From assembly GCF_016889705.1 (NCBI RefSeq), contig NZ_CP069526.1, positions 9,638,001-9,702,000 of the forward strand: a stretch of 64,000 bases of DNA. Direction: 5' to 3'. Each line of letters starts with the position of its first letter. Within the stretch, counting starts at the first letter, position 1. The position numbers and the translations under genes were made by a program. Below, piece by piece: positions 35,254 to 44,162 of this stretch. The notes beneath the pieces were generated by a model that saw nothing but the letters and a program-made list of their open reading frames with translations, did not search any database and was not told where the DNA came from. The DNA comes from Amycolatopsis sp. FDAARGOS 1241 (GTDB lineage: Bacteria > Actinomycetota > Actinomycetes > Mycobacteriales > Pseudonocardiaceae).

Positions 35254-37671
35254 ATGACCACGGACGCCGCGCTCCAGCGCCTCGCCGATGAGCTCAACCA
35301 CCTCGGCCGGCACCTCGCCGACGTCGGCGCAGAGCTCCGCACCGTCGGGTCCACGCTCGCCTCAACAGGCTCGCCACCGCCGGCCAAGCCGGTGAACCCG
35401 CTGGCCCAGCCCACTGCACAGCAGCTCCCGCGACCCGGCAACGTCACCTGGCAGCCGTCCGCGCCGACCGTTCAGCCCGACACCGTCAAGCCGTCCGACG
35501 CCGCTCCGCACCGGACACCGGTAGCGCAGCCAGAGAGGTCAGCCGATGCCACGCCGCGCCCGACTTCGACAGCGCAGCCGGAGCCGTCAGCCCATGCCGC
35601 AGCGTGCCCGACAGCGCAGCCGGAGCCGTCGGTCGACGCCGCGTCGCGACGGACACCGACACCACTGGCGGAGCCGCTAGCAGACGCCACGCCGCGCCCG
35701 GCAGTGCAGCCGGAGTCGTCGGCCGACGCCACTCGGCACCGGACACCGGTAGCGCAGCCGGAGCCGTCAGCCGCCGCCACGCCGGGTCCGACATCGGCAG
35801 CGCAGCCGGGGACGTCGAGCCAGGCCGGTTCCCAGCCAGGACCGTGGGTCAGCGAGCAGGCGGCGCCACCGCAAGCCACCCAGGCGGGCCCCCAGCCGTC
35901 ACGGCCCGGAGCAGGGCCGTCCAGGCAGCAGACACTGTCACCGCCGGTGCTGCAGCCGTCCCGGCCGGAGGCAGACGCCGGCGTCGCACAAGCATCACCA
36001 CCTCAGCCGACTCAGCCAGCTCAGACCCAGCCACAACCCCAGCTCAGTCACCCGACAACGCAGCCACCGCCACCGCAGCCGTTCCCCGGCTACCAGCCCA
36101 GCTGGCCCTACGACGCGGCCCGCCGGCCCTACCCGGCCCAGTACGCCTACCCGTACCCGGCCCCGCAGCCGTACCTCCCGCCGCCGACCTTGGGCGAGCG
36201 CCTCGGCAAGGAAGGCGCCGGCTCGCGGTGGCTGGCGTGGATCGGCGGCGCGGTGACGTTGCTCGGCATCGTGCTGCTGCTGGTGCTCGCCGTGCAGCGT
36301 GGGTGGCTCGGTCCGTTGCCGCGGGTGCTCGTGGCGGCCGCGTTCGGCGCCGTGCTCGTCGCGGGCGGCGCGTGGCTGCACCGCAAACCGGCCGGACGCA
36401 CCGGTGCGTTCGCCCTCGCCGCCACGGGGATCGCAACGCTCTACCTCGACGCGATAGCCGCCACCTCCCTGTATGAATTCCTGCCCGTTCCCGCGGGCCT
36501 GGCCACCGGCCTCGTGATCGCGGTGGGCGGGCTGCTGCTCGCCGTCAAGTGGGACTCCCCTCTGCTCGCCAGTTCCGTCGTCATCGCCTGCGGCGTCTGC
36601 GCACCCGTGATCACCCGGGGCTTCACGGCCGAGCTCGTGACGTTCCTCCTCATCCTCCAGATCGCCACGACCCCCGTCCAGTTGCGACGGTCGTGGTGGT
36701 CCCTTTCGCTCGCTGCCGCAATCCCACCCTTGACAACGTCGATGATCGCCACCGCGCTGCACACGCAGCACACCGTCGTCGCCATCGCCGTCAGCGTCGT
36801 GAGCGCCGGGCTCTCGCTGATCTTCCTGCGGCGTAACGAAAACGATCCCTATCTCCTCTCCGTTCTCGCGGCCGCGCCGCTGCCGGTTCTGGTCGCCGCG
36901 CTGACGCTGCCGAAGCACCAAGCGGCCCTCCTGGCGGGTGGGGCGGCGGTCGTCCTTGTCGCGACGTGGCCGTTCGTGCGTAACCCATCGGGTGCTGTTG
37001 CAGGCGTCGCCGGGCTTGTTGCCGCGCTGCAGGCCACCGTCACCGAGTTCGACGGCGGCTCCGTGCTCCTCGGTGAAGCTGTCGCGCTCGCGTTCGCCGC
37101 CCGCTACACGAGAAACCGTTACGTCCTAGGTGGTTCGCTCTTCTTCGGCGTGCTCGGCGGCGTCCTCGCGATGAGCTCCGACGTCACGCCCGCACTCCTC
37201 GTCATCCCGCGCCCGCACACCACAACCGACCTCCTGGCCGCGTTGGCCGCCGCCACGGTGCTGCTCGGCGCCGCGGTCGCGTGGCCGTGGGCGGCCGCGC
37301 GCCTCGAAATCCTCAAGCCCGCCAAGCTCTTGCCGTGGATTCCCGCGGGCCTGGCCGCGCTCTACGGTGCCTCCGGCCTGGTCCTCAGCGCTTCGCTGCT
37401 CGCCGTCCCCGGACGGTCGGGTTTCCTGCTGGGCCACGCCCTGATCACCGTCTCCTGGACGATCGCCGCCCTCGCCCTGCTGCTGCGCGGCATCGCGATC
37501 GTCGCGTTGCGCGTGATCGGGCTCGTGCTCGTCGCCGCGGCCCTCGCGAAGCTCGTGCTGTTCGACCTCGCGGCGCTCGACGGGCTCGCCAGAGTGGGTG
37601 CCTTTCTCGGCGCCGGTGTGGTTCTTTTGGTTGCCGGGTCACGATATGCGCGGCTGGTCGCGTCGCGATAG
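35254..37671 (+). CDS. DUF2339-type polytopic membrane protein with a Pro/Gln-rich N-terminal repeat region
   Basis: 805 residues from ATG 35254. The first 30 residues form an amphipathic helix (LADELNHLGRHLADVGAEL), then about 270 residues of low complexity. From about residue 85 to 190 this includes roughly five diverged copies of a 17-20-residue unit around AQPEPSADATPRPT. From about 325 the chain has some 18-20 hydrophobic segments in tandem, starting WLAWIGGAVTLLGIVLLLV, the pattern of DUF2339 predicted membrane proteins. Function of the family is unknown. The N-terminal linker is probably cytoplasmic and disordered. Monocistronic. Confidence 0.85.
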   Translation: MTTDAALQRLADELNHLGRHLADVGAELRTVGSTLASTGSPPPAKPVNPLAQPTAQQLPRPGNVTWQPSAPTVQPDTVKPSDAAPHRTPVAQPERSADATPRPTSTAQPEPSAHAAACPTAQPEPSVDAASRRTPTPLAEPLADATPRPAVQPESSADATRHRTPVAQPEPSAAATPGPTSAAQPGTSSQAGSQPGPWVSEQAAPPQATQAGPQPSRPGAGPSRQQTLSPPVLQPSRPEADAGVAQASPPQPTQPAQTQPQPQLSHPTTQPPPPQPFPGYQPSWPYDAARRPYPAQYAYPYPAPQPYLPPPTLGERLGKEGAGSRWLAWIGGAVTLLGIVLLLVLAVQRGWLGPLPRVLVAAAFGAVLVAGGAWLHRKPAGRTGAFALAATGIATLYLDAIAATSLYEFLPVPAGLATGLVIAVGGLLLAVKWDSPLLASSVVIACGVCAPVITRGFTAELVTFLLILQIATTPVQLRRSWWSLSLAAAIPPLTTSMIATALHTQHTVVAIAVSVVSAGLSLIFLRRNENDPYLLSVLAAAPLPVLVAALTLPKHQAALLAGGAAVVLVATWPFVRNPSGAVAGVAGLVAALQATVTEFDGGSVLLGEAVALAFAARYTRNRYVLGGSLFFGVLGGVLAMSSDVTPALLVIPRPHTTTDLLAALAAATVLLGAAVAWPWAAARLEILKPAKLLPWIPAGLAALYGASGLVLSASLLAVPGRSGFLLGHALITVSWTIAALALLLRGIAIVALRVIGLVLVAAALAKLVLFDLAALDGLARVGAFLGAGVVLLVAGSRYARLVASR

Positions 37672-37731
37672 CGGAAACTGTCGGTGCCTTGTGGTTGTCT
37701 TGTTCTCACCACAACCGAGGGGAGATCGACC

Positions 37732-38133
37732 ATGGCCTACACACCCGACCCGAAGCTGATCGAACGCGCCGCCGAGCCGGTGGCGTGGCTGACCACCGTC
37801 ACGCCGAGGGGACGGCCCGCACCGCGCCCGGTGTGGTTCGTCCTCGACGGCGACGACATCATCGTGTTCAGTCAGCCCGAAACCGCGAAGCTCCGCCACA
37901 TCGCCGCCAACCCGGAGGTGAGCTTCCACCTCAACAGCGACGAAGGCGGCGGCAGCATCCTCGTCGTCAACGGCCGCGCCCACGTCGAGGAAGGCAAGGC
38001 CTCCGACGCACCGGGCTACCTGGACAAGTACGAGTCCTCGTTCGCCGGCATCGGGTTCGCCGACGCGGCCGCGTTCGATGCGTCGTACTCCGTCCGCCTG
38101 CGGATCGTCCCGGAGCGCTCCTGGGGGTTCTGA
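37732..38133 (+). CDS. PPOX-class F420-dependent enzyme (Rv3369-like)
   Basis: 133 residues from ATG 37732, with GAGGGGAGA 6 nt upstream. Split-barrel flavin-binding fold of the pyridoxamine-phosphate-oxidase superfamily: WLTTVTPRGRPAPRPVWFVLDGD (in parts WLTTVTPRGRP, PVWFV) and SVRLRIVPERSWGF at the C terminus, the latter typical of the TIGR03667/Rv3369 group, which binds F420. Probably reduces or oxidises a small electrophile with F420H2. Convergent with the SOD-like pseudogene, with no gap between the two stop codons. Confidence 0.88.
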   Translation: MAYTPDPKLIERAAEPVAWLTTVTPRGRPAPRPVWFVLDGDDIIVFSQPETAKLRHIAANPEVSFHLNSDEGGGSILVVNGRAHVEEGKASDAPGYLDKYESSFAGIGFADAAAFDASYSVRLRIVPERSWGF

Positions 38134-38701
38134 TCAGAAGCCGACGTCCAGGCAAGCCAGCCGGGCGCCCGCGGTGCCGGCGTGCCCGGGATCGGAGTGC
38201 GTGTGCATCTCGTGGATCACCACGGAGTGCGCGCGTCGAGGGCCGAACTTCCAGTCCACAGTGGACGTCGTACGAGCAGTTCCGACGCGGTCGGTGGTGA
38301 AGTCGAGCCAGAGCTCGTTGCGCGGGTTGGCGTAGGCGGGGTCCACCGAGGGCTTGACCGGGTCCGGCGTGTGCTGGAAGTGCGGGCCCGCATCGTCGCC
38401 GGTGGGGCCGGTTGACGTGAGCGTGGGCACCGTATTCGTGGTCGGGGAGCACGCCGGTGACGACGAGCGTGGTCGTGGTGCCGGTGGCGCGTGCGGAGGT
38501 GCCGAACACGTGCGCCTCGGCGCCGCCGGGCACGAGGTCGGTGCGGTAGGTGACGGCGTGCGCACCCGGCGCGTACCCGGTGAAGGTGCCGTGCGCCGAG
38601 ATGAAGTGAACAGGCGCCGCCTGGGCGGTGGCGGCGGTGAAGCCGGCGAGACCGGCGACGAGAGCAGCGGAAAGGAGCGTGGGAGCGATTCGCATGGTCA
38701 T
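38134..38701 (-). pseudogene. Secreted Cu/Zn superoxide dismutase-like protein, frameshifted
   Basis: Starts at ATG 38701 (or 38695) with a clear signal peptide (MRIAPTLLSAALVAGLAG..ATAQAAP). The first frame reads to DHEYGAHAHVN near 38410. The rest, GPTGDDAGPHFQHTPDP through HSVVIHEMHTHSDPGHAGTAGARLACLDVGF (in parts), lies in another frame and ends at 38134. The metal-ligand histidines (HAH, H in PHFQH, and HTH) and the second disulfide Cys are present across the two frames. The expected first Cys before G-P-T is missing, so the lesion looks like a loss of about 5 nt. It would have been an exported SOD-like enzyme. Confidence 0.8.
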
Positions 38702-38868
38702 TCTCTGGCCAGAGCGCTCTAGCCAGAGCGCGGGCAGGCCGCCACGGGCACCACCTGAAGGTGCGAGCAGGTGTGCCGGGTCGGGCGTCTTTCGGCAGGG
38801 TCGGTACGGGGTACCCAGCGGCGATCAGTGTTTTCCGACGTAACCGACCCGGTGCTGGAGACCTTCCG

Positions 38869-39489
38869 ATGACCGATCGCGACGAGCACACCAGAACCAC
38901 CCGGCTGCCAGGTTCGTCCGCGGACCGCGCACCCGTGGTGGACGCCGGCGAGGTCATCGACAACACCGACCGTGAGCACACCGGGGAGACGCGCAACCAG
39001 AAGCTGCAGCGCAACATCGGCGAGCTCCTGCAGGAGCTGCGTGTTGCGCAGGCCGGGGTGCAGATCCTGTTCGGGTTCCTGTTGACGGTGGTGTTCACGC
39101 AACGCTTCGAAGCGGCCAGCGGCTTCGAGAAGGCGCTGCACATGACCGCCGTGCTTCTGGCCGTCGGGGCGACGGTGCTGCTCACGGCCCCCGCCGCGTG
39201 GCACCGGCTGCTCTTCCGCACGGGCCGCCGCGACGAGATCCTGCGCGTCGGCAACCGCGTCGTCCTCGCCGGCTTCGGCTGCCTGGCCGGCTCGGTCACG
39301 CTGACCGTCGCGCTCATCGCGAAGGTCGTCTTCGGCACCGCGGCCCTCATCGCGACGGGCGGCTTCGTCGTGCTGCTCTTCGGCCTGCTCTGGTTCGTCC
39401 TGCCCCTCCACCTTCCCCACGACGACCCGAACCGCGGCCGCCCGACTGGCCCGGCCTCACCGCGACGGCGCACCGACCGGAAAACCTGA
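38869..39489 (+). CDS. Small integral membrane protein (DUF6328-like)
   Basis: 206 residues from ATG 38869. The N-terminal 45 residues are charged and hydrophilic; QKLQRNIGELLQELRVAQAG is an amphipathic segment leading into four hydrophobic helices (QILFGFLLTVVFTQRF; MTAVLLAVGATVLLTAPAAWHRLLF; VVLAGFGCLAGSVTLTVALIAKVVF; ATGGFVVLLFGLLWFVLPL, landmarks only). This is the layout of the DUF6328 family common in actinomycetes. Function unknown. Monocistronic, followed by the palindromic repeat array. Confidence 0.8.
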   Translation: MTDRDEHTRTTRLPGSSADRAPVVDAGEVIDNTDREHTGETRNQKLQRNIGELLQELRVAQAGVQILFGFLLTVVFTQRFEAASGFEKALHMTAVLLAVGATVLLTAPAAWHRLLFRTGRRDEILRVGNRVVLAGFGCLAGSVTLTVALIAKVVFGTAALIATGGFVVLLFGLLWFVLPLHLPHDDPNRGRPTGPASPRRRTDRKT

Positions 39490-39512
39490 CCCCAGCCGGC
39501 GCCGCAAGTAAT

Positions 39513-39900
39513 CCTTCGCGCCAGGCTTCGGGGATGCGAAGGGTCCGCTCGCGCGAAGGCCGTTGTGCGAGGGAACCGCTCGGTCGCGGCCGGCCGTGCG
39601 AGTCGGCCGCTCGCGCGGCGCTTGGTGTGCGAGGGCACCGCTCGGCCGTGGCTGGCCGGGCGATTCCGTCGCTCGCAGCATCGCCAGCTGCGCGAATGGG
39701 ACGCTCGCGCCATGGCTCGGCGTGCCGCGGGACCGCAGGGACTGCGAACCGGTGCGCCGAGGGACCGTTCGCGCCGGGCCGTCGCCGTGAGGGGACCATT
39801 CGCGCCGCGGCAGCTGTGGGAAACCTCTGCGCTGAACCCCGGCGCGAAGGGTCCGCTCGTCCCGCGCTCCGCGGCGGCAACGGTCCGTTCGCGCCGCTCC
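39513..39900. repeat. Array A: about 11 copies of a degenerate palindrome, GCGARGGGWCCGYTCGCGCC
   Basis: Copies begin near 39536, 39567, 39598, 39629, 39660, 39692, 39755, 39786, 39843 and 39876, with a half copy at 39513 and a diverged one near 39741. The first six recur every 31-32 bp. Each copy is close to self-complementary (GCGAAnGG/CCnTTCGC). There is no gene in 39490-40122. The same motif builds array B at 51.0-51.7 kb. Confidence 0.8.
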
Positions 39901-40122
39901 GATACCGCGCTTGCCTGAAGATTTCGCTTTCCCACTTTTCGAGGGTCCTGGCGCGATAGAATGAGGCCGGGACGCCCGTTGTCTGGTGAGTTCCGGGGGA
40001 GCGAAACAAGCCGGGAGAACCTCGTGACATGCGCCGAGAGCTGAGAAATGCCAGCGAAAGCCCCCTCGAAAGAACCGGCACAGCGGCACTGTGAGGCGGG
40101 GACCCGGCCTCACGAAGCCGAC

Positions 40123-40620
40123 TCAAACCGTCAGATTGCCCCACGCGTAATTCTGCTTGGCCAGCTTCAGATAAACGAACAACTCGGTCGAAGTGACTCC
40201 GGGAATGGGCCGCACCTGGTCACCCAGGACGGCGAGCAGGTGCTCGTCATCCCGGCAGATCAGGGCAGCCAGCAGGTCGAACCGCCCCGCGCACAGCACC
40301 ACTTGGTGCACGTCCGGGAGATCGGTCAGGCGGTTCGCGACCTCCCGCGGGTCGCCGTTGACGGTGATGCCGATCATGGCCTGGCGGGTCAGGTCGACGT
40401 GTTCAGGGGCTGTCACGGCGACGATCTGCATCATGTCGTCGCGCAGGAGGCGTTGCACGCGCTGGCGTACGGCGCCTTCGGAAAGCCCCACGGCCTTGGC
40501 CAACGCGGTGAACGAGGCTCGGCCGTCGTGCTGCAGCAGGGCGATCAAGGTTCTGTCAGTGCCATCCAGCGCCTTCGGCGAGCGGTGGTCATCTAGCTTC
40601 GTACGGTTTCCATCACCCAT
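40123..40620 (-). CDS. Lrp/AsnC-family transcriptional regulator
   Basis: 165 residues from ATG 40620. N-terminal AsnC-type helix-turn-helix (LDGTDRTLIALLQHDGRASFTALAKAVGLSEGAVRQRVQRL, about residues 18-58, parts only as landmarks), then the RAM ligand-binding domain (about 75-155). GxFD appears as AGRFDLLA, and the amino-acid-binding loop has GVTSTELFVYL. Likely senses an amino acid. The divergent neighbour is a decayed APC amino acid permease, probably its former target. Confidence 0.93.
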   Translation of the reverse strand: MGDGNRTKLDDHRSPKALDGTDRTLIALLQHDGRASFTALAKAVGLSEGAVRQRVQRLLRDDMMQIVAVTAPEHVDLTRQAMIGITVNGDPREVANRLTDLPDVHQVVLCAGRFDLLAALICRDDEHLLAVLGDQVRPIPGVTSTELFVYLKLAKQNYAWGNLTV

Positions 40621-40884
40621 GCCGTCCCTCCCTGTGTTTCGGCATGTGATTCCTTAGGCGCGCAGCGTATCTGCGATTGCCCCGAAACAGGAGTCTCTTT
40701 CAGGATTCACGCGTTTCTCGGACTGTAGTGCTGTACACGGCGAAATCAGTGGTCTAGACGCCGTTGGGGTGAGGTTTCCGGGGTATCGGCGTGCTACGGC
40801 GCACACGGAGTGCCACTCTCGCCACGCCACCAGGTACGTTCTGGTGGCGCAAAACCCCCGAATGCCCTAAAGAAGGCTCGATTC
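40621..40884. promoter_or_regulatory. Divergent control region with a dre-like site
   Basis: Between the Lrp gene and the APC pseudogene. AGTGGTCTAGAC at 40748-40759 matches 12 bases of the DasR/GntR dre consensus A(C/G)TGGTCTAGACCA(C/G)T, about 13 of 16 over the full site. AAAGAAGG at about 40869 serves the GTG at 40885. Confidence 0.45.
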
Positions 40885-41621
40885 GTGACCAAAGCCGTCG
40901 CTGTGGAGGTTCCCGCTGTGCGGGCCAAGGGGCTCCGGCCGGGGGCCCTCGGCATGGTGTCGGCGATGGTGCTCGGCATGGCGTCGACGGCGCCGGCCTA
41001 CCCGATCGCCGCGACGCTCGGTTTCCTCGTGCGCGCGGGCGCCGGTTTCAAGGCCGCCGCGTTCAACCAGCTGTCGTTCTTCCCGGTGCTGTTCGTGGCC
41101 GTCGCCTTCCGCGAGCTCAACACCGCCGAACCTGACTGCGGAACCAGCGCGTTCGGCAGCCGCGCCGGCTGGTTGACGGCTGGATCGTCACGGTCGCCCA
41201 GCTGTTGGTGACGAGCAGCAATCGGCCCTCACCGGTCGTTACACGCTGCTTCTGCTGGGTGCACGGCCTCGCCGAGAACCACGCCGTGACTGCCCCAATC
41301 GGCTGCGTGTGGCGGCGGGCGCTGTACTACCTGTGCCACCGCGGCATCGAGGTTTCCGCACGTGCCCCCCGTGGATCCTGCTCGGCATCGAGCTTGCCGT
41401 GCTCCGTCGCCGCCCTCGCGCTCGCCGGCATCGGCGAGCGCGGCATCGGCCTGGGCAACGAGGCCAACGCCGACGACGTGCTGGCCGGTCTCGACAGCGC
41501 CGTCTTCGGCGACGCCTGCCTCGGCAAGGTGCTGGCGCTGCTGCTGGTCGTCTCCGTCCTCACCAGCATCGGCGGCGTCGCGGTGATCGGCGTCGTGTCG
41601 ATCGTGGTCGGATCCCGCTGA
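40885..41621 (+). pseudogene. Decayed APC-superfamily amino acid permease
   Basis: GTG 40885 starts a normal APC N terminus (KGLRPGALGMVSAMVLGMASTAPAYPIAATLGFLV in parts; AFRELNTAEPDCGTSAFGSRAGWL). The frame breaks near 41170: DGWIVTVAQLLVTSS continues in another frame, CHRGIEVSARA and WILLGIELAVL in two more, and ALAGIGERGIGLGNEANADD..SVLTS in a further one, ending about 41621. The order matches a single permease of about 500 residues with the middle and C-terminal parts deleted. At least four lesions; not functional. Confidence 0.85.
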
Positions 41622-41689
41622 TGTTCGCCGCGGGTCGCGCGTGCCGCGACTTCTTCGCCGGCCGCCGGCTGCCGCGCGGGTCGGTTGCG

Positions 41690-42581
41690 CGGGGCGGCCA
41701 GGCGATCGAGAGCCGACGCCAGGCGTCCCGGCGCCGGTCCCGGATCTCGGCCATCGCCTCGAAACCGGCCGACGCGTACGTGGCCACGGCGGCGACGTTG
41801 CGGCTCGGAGTGTTGACCAGCGCGCTCGACGAACCCAGCTCCCGCAGCGCGGCCGCGGCGGCGACGGTGATCGCCCGGCCGTGGCCGCGGTGGTCGCGGT
41901 GCACGCCCATCGGCTCGAGCAACCGGGGCCGGCCCGCACCTGCCGACCACACCGTCACGCCCGCCACCGCGTGGTCCAGCTCGTCGTACGCGACCAGGCA
42001 CCGGGCGTCGGCGTAGGGCAGTCCGGCGGCCATCGCGTGCCAGGCCTCGACGGACAGGGTCGACCGGCCGAAGGACGCCCCGTGCACCTCCGTGCGCACG
42101 GCCGCCCGCTCCGGCCCGATCACCTCGATCCGCAGGCCTGGGGCCTCGACCGGCTCCGCCAGATCGCGGCACAGGGGCGTCCACGGCTCGTCGGTGTCCC
42201 AGCCGGCTTCGGCCAGCAGGTCCTACACCAGCGCGGTCTTCGGTGCCTCGACGTACACCTTCCCCGCCGGCAGCACGCCGCGCTCCGGTTCCGCCAGGTC
42301 GTAGACCAGCTGCCGCGCCAGTTCCCTCGTCCCGCAGCGAACCGGGCGCGATCGTCATCCGCGGCAGGTCGGCCTCGTCCAGCATCCCGACCGCGAGGAG
42401 CTGCCCGTCGCGGCTCCAGGTGCGCACGGCGGCGGCCGTCGCCGCCACCGACGAACCGCCAGAACTAGCCCAGGTCCCCCGGATGCAGTTGCATCGGGGC
42501 ACCGTCGTGTTGCCATTTCCGCAGCGCGCTGACCGCTTCGCCCAGCTCGTCGACGCCCGGTTTGCCCAGCACGATCGCCAT
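41690..42581 (-). pseudogene. Decayed GNAT-family N-acetyltransferase
   Basis: Read from ATG 42581: MAIVLGKPGVDELGEAVSAL..LHPGDLG, then TAG where Trp is expected (before FWRF). A frame change leads to TWSRDGQLLAVGMLDEADLPRM, another change to ARQLVYDLAEPERGVLPAGK, a second TAG in ALV-stop-DLLAEAGW, and finally an open stretch GPERAAVRTEVHGASFGRST..GVHRDHRGHGRA with the GNAT acetyl-CoA loop (R-x-x-G-x-G/A variant) and ASAGFEAM. At least two nonsense and two frameshift lesions. The frame then runs on antisense to the permease relic, so the native stop is lost. Confidence 0.8.
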
Positions 42582-42629
42582 CGGCCGATCACACACCACG
42601 GAGGCGCCGGGCCACACCTCAGTTTTCGG

Positions 42630-43964
42630 CTAGCAGCGGCGCAGCAGGTCTTCTTCGGTTTCACGCGGTACCAGCAGCTTCGCGAACCCGGCGCGCACGC
42701 CGACGAGCGGCGGCCGGCCCACCAGGTTCTAGTTCGACGCCAGCGAATGGTGGTACGCGCCGGTGCACGGCACGGCCAGCAGGTCACCGGCGTGGACGTC
42801 GCCGGGCAGGCAGACGTCGTCGGCCAGCACGTCACCCGACTCGCAGTGGCGCCCGACCACGGTCACGGGCGTGCGCGCGGCCTTCGAGTGCCGCCCGACG
42901 AGCCGGGCCGTGTAGCGCGCGCCGTAGAGCGCGGGCCGCGCATTGTCGCTCATGCCGCCGTCGACGGCGACGAACGTGCGGCTCCCGCGTTTGACCGCGC
43001 ACACGCGGTACACGGTGATCCCCGCGGGGCCGACGATCGCGCGACCCGGCTCGATCGTCAAGCGGGGCAAGGGAAAACCGTGCAACGAGCACTCGTAGGC
43101 CAGCGCCACCCGCAGCCGCCGCGCGTAGCCGTCGAGGTCGAAGCTCGGTTCGCGGTCCAAGTACGGCACGGCGTGGCCGCCGCCGAGGTCGAGCTCGCGC
43201 AGCGTCACGCCGTGCTGGTCGCGCACGCGCACCAGCACCTCCACCATGCGCCGCGCGGCCTCCTCGTAGCGGTCGACGCGCGAGACCTGCGAACCGATGT
43301 GGCAGTGCAGCCCGACGAGCCGCAGCCCGGGCTGTGCGAGCACGGCGGCGACGGCGTGGTCCACGTTGTCGCAGACGTCGGCGCGCAGCGAGAAGCCGAA
43401 CTTCTGGCCTTCCGTGCCGGTGGTGATCGCCGCGTGTGTGTCGCCGGAGACGCCGGGTGTCACGCGGATCATCGCTTGCTGCCCGCCGTGCGCGAGCGCG
43501 CCGAGCTGCTCGATCTCGTCGAGCGAGTCGAGCACGATGCGGCGCACGCCGTACTCCAGCGCCGCCTTGAGGTCTTCGGGGGTTTTCGCGTTGCCGTGCA
43601 ACAGGATCCGCTCGCCCGGGAAGCCGACGGACCGCGCGACGGCGATCTCGCCGGCCGAGCACGTGTCGAGCGACAAGCCTTCTTCCGCGATCCAGCGCAG
43701 CACCGCGCGGGTGCACAGCGCCTTGCTCGCGAAGGCGACTTCGGCCTCCGGCAGGGCGTGGCGGTAGGCGCGGGCGGTATCGCGAACCTGCGCCTCGTCG
43801 AGGAGGTACGCCGGGGTCCCGAACCGGGCAGCCAGGTGGCTCACCGGAGCACCCGCGAAGATCAGGTCACCGCCTTCGAAGCGGGTGCTCCGCGGCCAGA
43901 GCTCCGGCTCGAGATGGTCGGCGGCCTCGCAGCCGAGGCTGGGGAGGAGCTCGCTGAGCGTCAC
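42630..43964 (-). pseudogene. lysA: Diaminopimelate decarboxylase-like protein (lysA paralogue) cut by an in-frame TAG
   Basis: GTG 43964 with GGAGGTAACC upstream. Residues 1-411 are intact: PLP lysine K81 (AFASKALC), HGNAKTPEDL, HCHIGSQV, GGGHAVPY, EPGRAIVG and the substrate Cys in RHCESGDVL. The chain stops after CTGAYHHSLASN at TAG 42729. The same frame continues NLVGRPPLVGVRAGF..PRETEEDLLRRC to a second TAG at 42630, exactly the usual C terminus, where the first stop replaces the conserved Tyr of SNYN. That Tyr lies in the active site of group IV decarboxylases, so the short product (411 aa) is probably inactive. It normally converts meso-diaminopimelate to lysine; here it may be a spare copy. 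Confidence 0.85.
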
Positions 43965-44162
43965 GGTTACCTCCGTGCGGTGCTTCGTAAATCGGACACC
44001 GCCAGCACACTGCGGTGGGGCACTTCGTGCGCGCGCCGCCAACACCACCCTGACACTCGGCCCGGCCCCGCTGACGCCTTCTTGACGCGCGGGTAACTTC
44101 GACCACACCCCGGTTGACCTGCGAAGTGCCGAGTTTCCCGGCCGGGGGGAGTCTCATGGGAC

